Below the pieces are notes generated by a model that ran no database searches, had not been told where the DNA came from, and worked only from the letters and a program-made list of their open reading frames with translations. A program made the position numbers and the translations under genes. A stretch of 64,000 nucleotides of DNA from Mariannaea sp. PMI_226 (taxonomy: Eukaryota > Ascomycota > Sordariomycetes > Hypocreales > Nectriaceae), in the NCBI GenBank assembly GCA_024336345.1, contig JANFOG010000004.1:3348001-3412000 (forward strand). Direction: 5' to 3'. This document shows positions 45,313 through 56,503 of this stretch, in pieces. Within the stretch, counting starts at the first letter, position 1. Every line of letters starts with the position of its first letter.

Positions 45313-48300
45313 ATGTCTCGAAATGGCGTCGCAAAGAACCTCCTCCCGCGCAAGGGGCCGCACTGGTCGCATCTGAGGCAATTCAGCAGATCAAGTTTAG
45401 AGCGCATTCCCTCCGAGGTGCCGCCCTCTCCCGCAAGCGTGTCGACACGATCCCACTCCACCGTTAGAGAAGATAAACGTACTAAGCTGGAGCGCCGATG
45501 CACGGTCGCTGTGAATGAGGGGTATTCGAAGGATGAGGTGCTGCTTAACTTGGACCTCATCAGCGATGTGACACCAGGTGCGCCGATGTGCATCGTAGCC
45601 GTAAAGGATGACCCGCGCAAACCCAGTACTGGCCAGGACCATAATTGCGCTCCCAAAGGCACATCAACAGCTGTGGGCTACGATGATGGCGCCGGCAACA
45701 GCTATGTGTTTTATGCAAAAGATATGCCCCAGGAAATGAAGGCGCGTTTGCCTGATGTGGAGGTCCTTGTCGTGAAGCACATTGCAGATGTTTTCGGGAT
45801 GAAAAAAGGAGGGCAAGTCCTCTTGACTATGGTACGAAACATCATTATCAATGAGCCATCGTGTCTTCAAATACTAAGTCTCCTTCTAGGTGGATAAGAA
45901 TAACCCAGAGAGAAAAGCTTCCCACGTTGAACTCTCATTCAGGGACCAGTATTTATCTAGAGCCGACATGTGGAGAATGACTGTTGGTGAGCTGACAGAG
46001 AGAACGGTCTACAAGGGCCAGTCTATCCTATTTATGGGCACCATCAAGGCGCAAGTCACTGCCATCTATGCCGACGGCGACAAAGTGCACTCTGCGTTCT
46101 TTGCGCGTGATACTAGGCCCATATTTCGCAGTGAATCAGCCAGGTATGTGCTCTTCATTCAAATGGCTCGCGAGATGTGGGAGTTCGACTCAGAGAGTTC
46201 TGGCGAAATTATGTTCAACAAAGTCGTCAATGGATTCCTTCCGGCTCTGTTCAAGAGATGGGCCAAGTTGAATGCGAAACATCTCGTTAGTATTGTGCTC
46301 TTTGCAAGAGTAGAATACGATACGGGATTAACGGTTGAATTCGATACCCTGAAGGGCGATTACTACACCGGGACTCAGCCTTCGGGATTGCGCAGACCCT
46401 ACAAGGACTTTTACCGTGTTGTCGTGAGCGACATGAGCAGCGGTGAATGGACCAAAATTCTGCATCAGTTGAAAAGGGAGTTCAATTTTTTCCGGAGAGA
46501 CATCAGCCTTCATCACCACAATTCATATACGCAATCTTCAGTTGAAGGTGGCCAAGTTCCCAATGATATACCTTCAAATACAGTCAAGGCAGAATCCACC
46601 CTTTCCATGTATGGCAATGTCTTGGAAGCCATCAATCTAGCCTCCACGCAGTTTGCCCACGATCATATTGATCGAGATTTGACCAGGACTGGTATATCCA
46701 TTGCCGTCATTAGCCCCGGATCAGGAGTCTTCGAAGTTGACTACGAGACTTTGAGGAGGACAACCGAGTCGCTTGTAGGAAATGGCATCGGAATCGATCT
46801 AATCTGCTTGCCAAAGATGCCCCTACACTCTGTTCCCCTTTTCAAGTATCGCAATCCTCAATATTCAGAGGATCGTGGCCACGGTTCAAGCACTCCTCAT
46901 CATTCTGGCCTCTCAAGGTCATTTCACAGCCGAGACAGCACTCCAAAACACCCAACTCCTGTTGTCGGTAGCTACCAGTCCCTAGGAGAATCATTCTCTC
47001 CATCCAAGGGCAATAGTTTGACTCGACGCCTAGATACCCGCCCAACTATGTCTAAAGGCGATGAGTGGTGTTATGCACTCCCACAGTGGCTTCACGTTTC
47101 ATATTGGACGGGTGCTGACGACGATGCCCTCTCTTACCAGGGCATTGCTTTGTCAGTGTCGAACAAGGTCGAGCAGGATAACGAGAAAGATTTCAATATT
47201 CGGTGTAGAATGTATGACTTGCAGATGAGGAGCCTTCTCGAAACCAACGAGATCGAAACGACTCCACTGCACGCGGATCCCAACTTCGTCGTCAGCGCCC
47301 CTGATTCTTCAGAACAGAAGAAACCCCAAGGCGGCATCAATGACGTGGTCTACATTCCTACTAGTCGTGCTCCAGAGGCTCTTGTCGATTATGTTTATGG
47401 ATTCGCAAGATTTGTGCCCGACAGGCTAGCCAGACCTGGTGAGAAGTCGAGATGGAAACAGCTCCAGGAATTTGATGACAGTAAAGCCAAACTCACAAGT
47501 AGTCGGCGCCATCACCACTCTTCACGACACGCAAGAGATCTGGATGAACTCAGCCGGAGACAGTTGGCTGAGGATTCCGGTCTTTACGGTACTTCGCTTC
47601 CTGAGAAAAAAGCTAACATGATCGGATCATCTACGAGAAAGTTGTCTATGAATATGCCTGATACGGACAAACCTCTTTTAGTGCCTCTCAAGAAAACGCA
47701 TGAACCTCTTTCCAAACCTGGAAAGGCTACGACAACAACAGTAAAACAACCAAAGTTGATGAGACAGATCAGTCTTGGTCAGAGAGGCTTTGGAATTGCT
47801 GCTCCTAAGGTGGCAATGGCGGAGATCAAAGCTGAGACTGTCGTTGCCTCTGGAGTTTCGACTTTAGCCGGGCAAAAGACACCATCCACGCCCCGAATCT
47901 ACCCAGAGCTGCATCCTAGCTCTCCCAAAACGATTGCAAGTCAGTCCTCAGCGATGTCTGCGCGCAAGTATCGGCTTGATGCCCCTGAGCCTATCCTTGA
48001 GGGAATCCCATCAACACCAAGTATTCCCATCCTGAAGAGAAATACGTCGAACCTTGACGTGGCTGCGAATCAGTTGAGAAATGCATCGACTGTCCAATCA
48101 CCATTCAACGCTCGTCATGAGCGTTATGCAGATGATAGAGACCAGCGATACTCGACTGCACTTCGGGCAGAAGATGCACAAAAGGTCTACACAAACAAGC
48201 TGCGCGCTGGTGTCGTGTCTGAACTGCCCACAACACTATCTCCTACCACAGCTATTACTCCTTGGTTGACCTTACTGAACCCTTCTAACCCTGAGAGCCA

Positions 48301-50938
48301 CCATATTGACGACACTATTCTCTACAGCAGGTGGCAACATGTTTTCCCACAGACCTCTCAAATGAAGATTCAAAAATGGAAGGCTCTCTGCTGTCCGGCA
48401 TCAGTGCCCCTGACAACTGAATATTTCCCTTCCAAAACGCAGTTTGACACGGAGTATACAAGACATCCGTACACCATCGATCAAAATAATGACGATGAAA
48501 TGGCTGAGGAGCCGAAGACGCGCTCACAGTTTATACAGGAGCTCATCAGCCTGCGATTTTCGCAAGGATTCCAGGTTGTCGTTGGCCCTTCTGTCGCCAG
48601 AGCACTAGGGCAAAAGCTTGTCAAGGTTGGGGACATCTTCTCTCGCAACCAGACTCTGGAGGATGGCACCACAATCTTTATGTCAGTTGGCAACATTATT
48701 CATCAGCTATCCTGCGTGAACGGCACGGAGGTGGAAGTGAACATCTTCATGCGGAAGCCCGCAGACACGTCGTTTTCTTCATCACAGCACTTCTCGCCAG
48801 TTTACAAGCCAGCCATTCGTACACTTATGGACGATTCCTACGAAACACGGGAAATAGACATATTCAATAGCCGACCGGACCGTAATTGGAACACGATCGA
48901 TACGTACATAGCAGGTCACAGCGATGAGATGATGGAAAGCCTGAGGTTCTGGCGAGCTCGCTTCGTGCTCATTCCTATCATTTCCAAGACGACGCCACAG
49001 CAACGGAGCCCAAGCGGGGATAATCCTGAGGAAATCCGGATCGAAGGAATCAAACGTCTAACTCAGTCTTGGCAGAGGTATCGGTATATTCCCCCATCTG
49101 AACGCCGATTCCATCCTGTGGGAAACCCTGGACGGCGGGACCCGAACCCGTTGGATATTGTGTACAAGACTGAGGACCCGTCCGTGGTCATTGCGGCCGA
49201 AGTCGATTCACTTTCTCTGGTTGACGGTTTGGACGGAATTCCACGCAAGGGCCTCGTGTCGAGCAAAGAGCGTTTTAAGAAGGCAAACCTGAATCTCGCG
49301 GCCTTGGCGGATGCCATGCAGCAGCCCATAGAGAACGGAGGGATTCGGTTTCAGAATCGACGTTGGCATCTTCGACTCCACTACGCCTGTTTTATCGGCT
49401 CTGAGATGACCACCTGGCTGCTGGACAATTTTGAGGATCTCGAGACCCGTGAAGACGCTGAGGCTTTTGGCAACGCTCTCATGGTGCCGGAAGAGGGCAA
49501 GCCTGGCGCCCCACGAAATGAAAAAGAAAAGGGCATATTCGTGCATGTCGAAAAACGACACAACTTCCGCGACGGTAACTACTTTTATCAGATAGCTACA
49601 GAGTTCGCCAAGCCGCAGCCTGGCTGGTTCAACAGTCGTAGAGGAGCAATTGCGGTCCCAGCTACCCCCATCCTTGAGCCCGCAAGTCGGGACTCGCCAC
49701 GGTCCCTGGCCCGGCCTACCTCTATTTCCGAGGCGGACTCCCCGGCGTCGACGTCGACAACTCCTACGCTGCCTCTACCTCACAATGGCAAGCGGCCCCG
49801 AGTAGTACTGAGCAAAGTCATCAAATACGACGTGGATCACCGCAAACGCTCATACAGACCCGAGAGGATTGACCTGCATTACGACCGCCTACACAACCCA
49901 GACGGATGCTTCCACATCAGGATCGACTGGATGAATATCACGTCCAAGCTGGTTGAGGATGCCGTTGAAGCGTGGGCACGCGAAGCCAGCCAGTATGGCC
50001 TCCGACTGGTCGAGGTACCGATTAAGGAGGCATGCACCATTACTGAGACGAACCCTTTCCGAAGGCCCTTTCACGTCAAACTTTCTGTGAGTCCACCAGA
50101 GAGGAAGCCGGACACGTATCTGGCCCCCAACGCCCTCGGCCCGCAGACGGCACCAACCAAGCACTTTTACCAGGTTGCCATCCTGAAGCGCTTCGACTTC
50201 GTCCTCGATGTCGAGGCCGCGTCCAACTTCCCCAGCAACGTCGATGTCTCCTACTCGTGGGGGAAGCCCGACTTCAAGTACACGCAGTACATTCATCGCT
50301 CCGGCGGCCTCCTGGCCCAGATCACCGATGAGGGTGACCTCCTGCTCCTTGCCAACCGTCTCTACACGCATCGTCCCAGCAACCCCCGCGACAAAGACCT
50401 GCGGGGTCTCAGCAATGCAACCACCACAGCCGCGGACTCGGGCTCGCATCTCGATCGCCCCGGCCGCATGTCCTACGCCTCCTACGCCAAGCCCCCTCCA
50501 GAGTCTTCTCCCGTTCCTCTCGTGACTCCCCCGCAGAAGCCCTCGTACTACTACCAATCTCCCGTCTTCAAACCCGTCGAGCCCGGCCGCTCTCCCAACG
50601 TGGCGCTCAATCCCGAGCTCCTGGTCGTGGAGATCAACGACTTCTGCCAAGACACCGTCAACCTCCAAGCCTTCTATGATGAGGCTCTGGAGAAAGGTCT
50701 TGGCGTCCAGGGCACCCCGGCCACAGCTGCAGCCCCCACCACCCTCGAGGCCGTTCCCGAGGCCAGTATTCCGGCCTTGGGCCTGGGCCCCGGTGTGCTT
50801 GGAGGTGGAGGTCCATTGGGGGACGGAGGCGCCGGAGTGAAACGCCTGAATAGCCCAATGTCGTTGCTCCGTCGAGGCAGTGTGCAGTATGACGGCGGGT
50901 CAAGTCTAAGTGGTCGAGGACAACCTGGAGCGAGTTAG
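45313..50938 (+). CDS. IML1: Iml1, vacuolar-membrane subunit of SEACIT/GATOR1 (DEPDC5 ortholog), 2 exons
   Basis: Exons 45313-45831 and 45890-50938 (58-nt intron, phase 0) give 1855 residues. Iml1, with Npr2 and Npr3, is the GAP for the Rag GTPase Gtr1 at the vacuole and shuts TORC1 down when amino acids are scarce. The N-terminal Iml1 domain is recognised from [37 protein letters not shown], and [18 protein letters not shown] long Ser/Pro linker follows. A DEP domain lies at about residues 1323-1410 ([20 protein letters not shown] through [11 protein letters not shown]). The C-terminal domain contains [20 protein letters not shown] and [16 protein letters not shown]. The tail is Pro/Gly-rich. 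The first exon's ATG fits fungal N-termini; the second exon begins with GTG and cannot start alone. Confidence 0.94.
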
Positions 50939-51649
50939 GTAGGTACTATTGTGTAATTTGTCTGTATTTTATTCCAAAAAGAAAAAAGAAGATGGATTAA
51001 CAATGGGCTGATATGATGACGATTCAAGTAATATTTTCTGTACGTCGATTAAAGGAATAGTTTTTTTTTTTTTTGTTTTCTTTCAGCAAATATTGGTGTT
51101 GATAATTGTGTATTGGATAAGAAATAAGACAAGACAATATATGGCAAGCAAGTGAAGGATCTTAGGCCATTAATTTGTTTTTATTTTCGCTTCTTGGTCG
51201 CTGTTTTATGGGAAGCCAGTCAGACAGTAGTGTTTTGCGGCCAAGATAGCCGACACCAATCTCCGAAAAACTATTGCAGTCCACCAGCGTCCATATTCAA
51301 CATCAAAAGGGTATTTGTATTTACAATTAGCAAGCAGTACGGTTTAAAATGCAATTTTATATAACAATTTCCAAATTTCCCAAGCGCCCCCAAAAATTCG
51401 TCAAGAGAACAAACAACATATGATATGATAAAAAAAGAGAAAGAAAAAGAGGGGGAAAAAAGATTGAGGGAGCCAGGTGGTGGTTGGAAATCAAAGAACT
51501 CGGATCGGATAGTGAGCGCGTGCAGGGAGTTTTATGTTTCTCTAGATGTACAAAATAGTACCAAGTGGCGGAAGAGTTCTAGTTTGTATGTACTGCGAAT
51601 AACAAATACAGTGAAGAAAATTCGATAGGAGGACGCCAGATACTTCGGA
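50939..51649. other. Convergent 3' flanks of IML1 and the Ca2+/H+ exchanger
   Basis: AT-rich, with a T-run at about 51061-51074 and purine-rich runs at 51425-51465. Typical 3' untranslated sequence; no gene is seen. Confidence 0.5.
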
Positions 51650-53477
51650 TCATGGACTGTTGGGGTAGTCTGTCACGAGTATGTCAGCAACAATGAAACA
51701 ACAAGAAGCCAAGTGGCTTTAGCCGAGAAAACTTACACCATGAGCAGACAGCGATGATAGCATAGAGGCATATCAAGAGGAATCCCTCAAGCCAATGACT
51801 CTTGCCATCAGCAATCAAGTAGTTTACCAAAAGGACGGCAACAAACATGACAGCGACCTGGAAGTCGTCGAAGCTGAGGTTCATTTCATCGTAGCCCAAG
51901 CCCCAGCCAATGACAACAAGAAGGGGGATGAGGAAGAGCGCAACCTGCATGCTGGAGCCGACAGCAACACCAATGGCTAGATCCATCTTGTCCTTGATGG
52001 CGACAGTGACAGCAGTGGCGTGCTCGGCAGCGTTTCCGACAATAGGAAGAAGAATCAGACCAATGAATTCTTCTGAAATAGACCCCTTGAGAGAATCGAT
52101 GGCCGAGACCATGAACTCGGCGCAAAGGGCAATGATGACTGTTGAGATGGTGAGTGTAGCGACAGCGACCCAGAAATGTAGCTGGGGTTCCTCTTCTTCT
52201 TCCTCTTCGTCTTCGAGTTTCTGGGGGTTCATCAGCATCCTAGATAGGCGCTCATTCTCCTCTTGACCAGCAACAGGGCGTCCCAGGATAGCACCAGGGG
52301 CGACGAGGCTGTTCTTGATAGCGCCTGATCCAAGCGCGCTGCTGCTCCAAGGCTTCGCAGCAACCTTTTGGCCCTCTTCAGTGAAGACCTCCTGGTGAGT
52401 CTTCAGCTGGAAGAAAAGGTAGGCCATGTAGACGAGGAGGAGAATAATGGCAGTGCCGCGAGAAAGGGCTGCAACAGATTTTGTGGGCGTATTGAGCTGG
52501 CTGTCAAAGACGGTAGGAACAATAACAGAAGCGACAGCGAGGGCAAGCAAAGAAGCGGCAGTCTGGGCGACAGTCTCGTTGAAATACTGTTGCTGACGGC
52601 GCAAACCACCACAGAAGAAGCAGAAACCCATAACGAGAAGCAAGTTTGAGAGAATAGATCCAATAAGGGAGGTCTGAACAATGGTAAATTCCTTTTTGGC
52701 AAGGGCAAGAATAGCGACGATGAGTTCGACGGCGTTTCCAAAGGTAGCGTTGATAAGGCCTCCCAATACCTCACCCGTTCGTAGGGCAATCTCCTCGGTA
52801 GCGAAGCTGAGCATAGCGGCGAGAGGGATAATGGCTATGAAGTTTACGACAAAGATGACAGGACCGGGGATGCTGGGGACATAGTTCAGGGCGATTCCCA
52901 CGGGAGCGGCAAGCAGGAGGATATTGATCCAAGAGTTGAGCAAGGTTCGCTGGAGCTGGTTGGCGACGGTGAAGGGTTCCTTGGGGTAGACATGGCGGAA
53001 AAGGCCCTTCTTTTCCTTCTCCTTTGCCTTCTTTCTCTTGTCATCCTCCTCCTGGGGTTGTACTGGTGCGTCTTCTCCGGGTTTTCTGTTTCTCAATCCT
53101 CCCTCTTTGTCGCCATTGACCAAACCTCGCTGGGATGAAGGGGGCTCCCCTTCGGCAGGTGAACTGATACTTCTTTCTGTCTCGTCGACAGGGCTAGTTT
53201 CGAGTGGTCTGGGGTCGGCCATGGTATCGGCATTGGACCAGTCTTTGTTAAGGGGGCGCGAGCCAGTAGGATCAGTGTTGGCGTGAGTGAGCTTCTCGCC
53301 CGTGTTGGGATCTTGACGGGTCATCTGGTGCTCGAGACGACCACCATCCCAGACACCAGGAGGGCCTCCTTGGCGGTCCCAAGAGACGTGTCGGAAGGGA
53401 TTCCATGATTGATCGGTGCTCGTTCGACTTAGGGCATGCGCCTGGCGCTTGATGTTGAAGTGGTTGACTTGAGACAT
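51650..53477 (-). CDS. Vacuolar Ca2+/H+ exchanger (CAX/VCX1 family), 2 exons
   Basis: Exons (minus) 53477-51737 and 51669-51650 give 586 residues; the 20-nt last exon supplies a WYYPNSP ending after a GTAAGT donor, replacing a read-through tail. CAX exchangers use the proton gradient to load Ca2+ into the vacuole. About eleven membrane segments follow a hydrophilic N-terminus of about 170 residues. Both signature repeats are present: FGNAVELIVAI and VGNAAEHATAV, each with the acidic residue that binds Ca2+. An acidic loop (LEDEEEEEEEP) separates the two halves, as in eukaryotic CAX. The N-terminal KKGLFRHVYPKEPFTVANQ segment is shared by fungal members. Fungi carry several CAX genes, so which yeast gene it matches is not settled. 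Confidence 0.9.
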
Positions 53478-56400
53478 GGTGGAAACGAGGGTCAGTTGCC
53501 AAGAGGATTACACAGCCAACGGGGGAGGGGAGAAGAAGAAGGGACGGGGCGTGTGGGCGTGTGGCCTTGGACCTGTTGAAAACAGATACAGATTTGGCCC
53601 CCAATGAATCACTCCAGAATATGCAGAAGCAGGGAAGAAATGGAGTGGAAAGTGGGAATCGAAGACGGAATAAAATAAAAAAATAAATAGAATAGAATAA
53701 AGAAAGGCGACAATAGTAGTCAAAGGAGGGACAGCGAAATACAAAGGGAGGGGGGCCTGCCGATAGATGCAAAGGGCGGCTTGAACAAGCTGGAGTTGGG
53801 CGACGGAACGGAAAGGGTTGTGTTGAGGGAGGGGCGGAGAAAAGAAGCAAGACTCAACTTACAGGATGTCATTGCCACGAGGTACGAGGTGACCAGAGCA
53901 CGGGACAGAGTGTACGCGCGGGAGCTCCTCTCTCTCTCTCTTTGGGGGACTGTGTGCGTGTGTTGTGTGTGTGTGGAGCTTTGGGCCTTATTCAGGAGCT
54001 CTCCGCAAGGTGAGGGTACCTAATAAAATAAAAGGGGTACGTATCCGACTGCCAAGGCGGGACAAGAACTGGCCAAGAAGGTACGAAAGGGGGCAGTGTC
54101 GAGGAAATAAGGTATGGTAAGGTGCGGTACAGTGAGGTACGTAGCGAGCGGGACGATAATAAAGCTCCAACAGGAACCAGCAGTGCCAACAAGGCAAATA
54201 AGAGTAAAAACGTATGAAAAAAATCTTTAGAGGGGAATAGAGAGGAAGAGGAAGATGTTAGAAAAAGATGGGGGAGATGTCGAGGAGTATGAGAAGAATT
54301 GTTCTGGAATCAGGGTCGGGGCAGATGTTGACGTAGTTATTGTATCGTCTCCCAAACAACAAAAAAAAAAGTTGGCCGCTTTTTCGGTTGTTATACGCCC
54401 CCCAGACAAGGGTGTGTGCGCGTGCGAAGATTAAGAGCAATGATAAATGAAACAAGGCAAAAAGGAAAACCACAGATTGGAGACCGGGAAATCAAGGTTA
54501 TATGAACATATGCCGAATATACCCAAGCTACGTGCGTATGAGTGAGTGCGAGTCCGAGACAGCCCCAGACGCCTTCTTCTTTTTGGTTCCCTCATTTGTT
54601 ATGCATCGATTGGTGCACGTCATCACACACACTCTCACATACCTTGTCCGCGAATGCGTTGATTCCATGCTCATCAACTCGTCTAGTCCAGTCGGTAAGG
54701 CACAATATGGGGTGTGATGAGAAAGGTGGCGCCTGGGATGGGCTGTGCTGTGCTGAAAGAAGAGAAAGAGACGATGAACTAATCTGTAATATGTACAATA
54801 CTGTCCGGAGCATGACCTTCCCCAGCTGTGCTATGTAAGCTTCCCTCGCCATTGAAGAAAATTATTCTAGTTCGATGACAAGCCACTCTGGGTGCGAACA
54901 TGGCGCGCTTGCATCGTCTGTACATAGTAGGGAGCAGAGTGGGTGGATGGCGCATGGTGGTGATAGTGTGTGCTGTGGATTCAAGGAGGCCTCCTCTACT
55001 GCGTACATAGTACCAACCCCACCCTCGTCATTTCCTGCTTGTTCCTGGGCACACCAAAGATCTCATGGTCATCAAGGGACTGCCGTAACTTTAGCTGGCC
55101 CCAGGGGCGGCCCACGCCAACAGCAAAGCCAGCAAAGCCACCATATAGGTACGTATCAGAAGCTGCTACCCTGAATCAGGAAACATCATTCGAGCTGCAT
55201 AGTACGTACCTTAATTTTGGAATCAAAGTATGGCGTTGTCATTACGACGTACTGGGCGTATTCTCGTACTCTCTTCAGTACGTGCGTAAGGTACATCAAC
55301 CTCGGGAGTATGCCCACAAGGCTAAAGCACCTTAATGTCGCCGCCAGATATCATGGGGCCCATGCTTGAGATGAAGTACACAATACCTATAGATACCTCA
55401 GGCACAAAAAGTCATTCAAGCCAATATAACCTAGGTACCTCGGGTAGGCACTATACTGTCAAGACTGTGTAGGTCTTCATATCGATGAAACGAGTGGAGA
55501 AGCGCGCTAGAAATTGCACGTCGCTCAAAGTGTAAAAAGGCAAGGAGAAAGAACGAGAAGAATGAAACTGAACACAGCCGCGAGGATAATAAAGCGTCAC
55601 ACATGCACGATTGTACGTCTCTCTTCTTGATTGTTTTTTGACAAAGCTACAAACTACACTTTAGTGTTCAATGTCGATTTGATATATTACTGTAGATATG
55701 TCTCGCCAAGACGGGTAACACATGCCGAGGATCGTTCAATCACCTATCAACTTGCTAATTTCACGCCCTCCTCCCCTTTTAACATTTCGATGCGCAATTA
55801 TGCTTAAATTTCCTAACTCTTGGCTCTTGGCTCTTGATTCTTGGCTCTTGATTCTTGGCTTCAACTTCATCAGTGTCAAGGTAATCACTAGCATCAAAGA
55901 GTAAAGGATAAACTTGAAGGCTTTTTTGTTTTGTTAAAAAAAATAATTGATTGTTATATATGCTGCCTCCTCACCCATCTCCGTCAAGGAGGTGTCAAGG
56001 AGACGTCAACGCTGTCTAACCGTCTCTAAATCATCGTTGGGCCCTAATTCGTGCGTCATTTGCGCAGCCCAGTTCTCAAAGATCCCGCCCCAATATGTTG
56101 ACAAAAGGAGCTTACCGCTTGCTGTAAGCTCAGGTATCATCGAGAAAGAAAGAGGAAAAAATATCAGCCCAGAAAACGCCTTTCTCCTTCTGAATAAAAG
56201 AGTTCCCCTGCGCCACCCGCGTGGCCTTCCATTCTCGTCCCATTGAAAGATGCCAGTTCCTTTATCCGTTCTGTTCCCATGCCCCCCCGTCTGAAGAAAA
56301 AAGGTCAAGGTCCCACTCCATCTTTCTCAAAAAAAAAAACTCCAGCCACAGCACTAACTAACCCTTTCCCCATTTTGTTGTAGGTAAGGTAGATAAATCG

Positions 56401-56503
56401 TAATTCGCTTTCGCATATTCCCATGTTGCGGTATTTGTAATTCCACCACAGGCATCAAAGTCAGCCTTGTCCAGCCTCTCAGTTCAATTCAGAGCCATGA
56501 GTG
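53478..56503. other. Intergenic: exchanger promoter, SCC2 3' flank
   Basis: No gene recognised in 3 kb. The part next to 53478 is the leader and promoter of the exchanger, with a CT repeat (53927-53941) and a GT-rich run (about 53950-53974). A heptamer repeat lies at 55820-55861. Interlocked palindromes ACCTAGGT and AGGTACCT lie at 55429-55440. The right end (about 56000-56503) is probably SCC2 3' untranslated sequence. Scattered frames of 60-120 codons look non-coding. Confidence 0.45.
55820..55861. repeat. Six tandem heptamers, TTGRYTC-type
   Basis: Six adjacent 7-mers read TTGGCTC, TTGGCTC, TTGATTC, TTGGCTC, TTGATTC, TTGGCTT. The last four alternate the GC and AT forms, giving a 14-bp period. 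Non-coding on both strands. Confidence 0.85.

Noticed and set aside
49889..50668. Minus-strand frame of 259 codons opposite IML1
   Set aside because: Antisense to the conserved Iml1 C-terminal domain in a GC-rich part; its length follows from codon bias of the real gene. No recognisable family.
54690..54715. tRNA-like A box (TAGTCCAGTCGGTAAGGCAC)
   Set aside because: No B box (GGTTCRA) at the right distance and no acceptor stem pairing.
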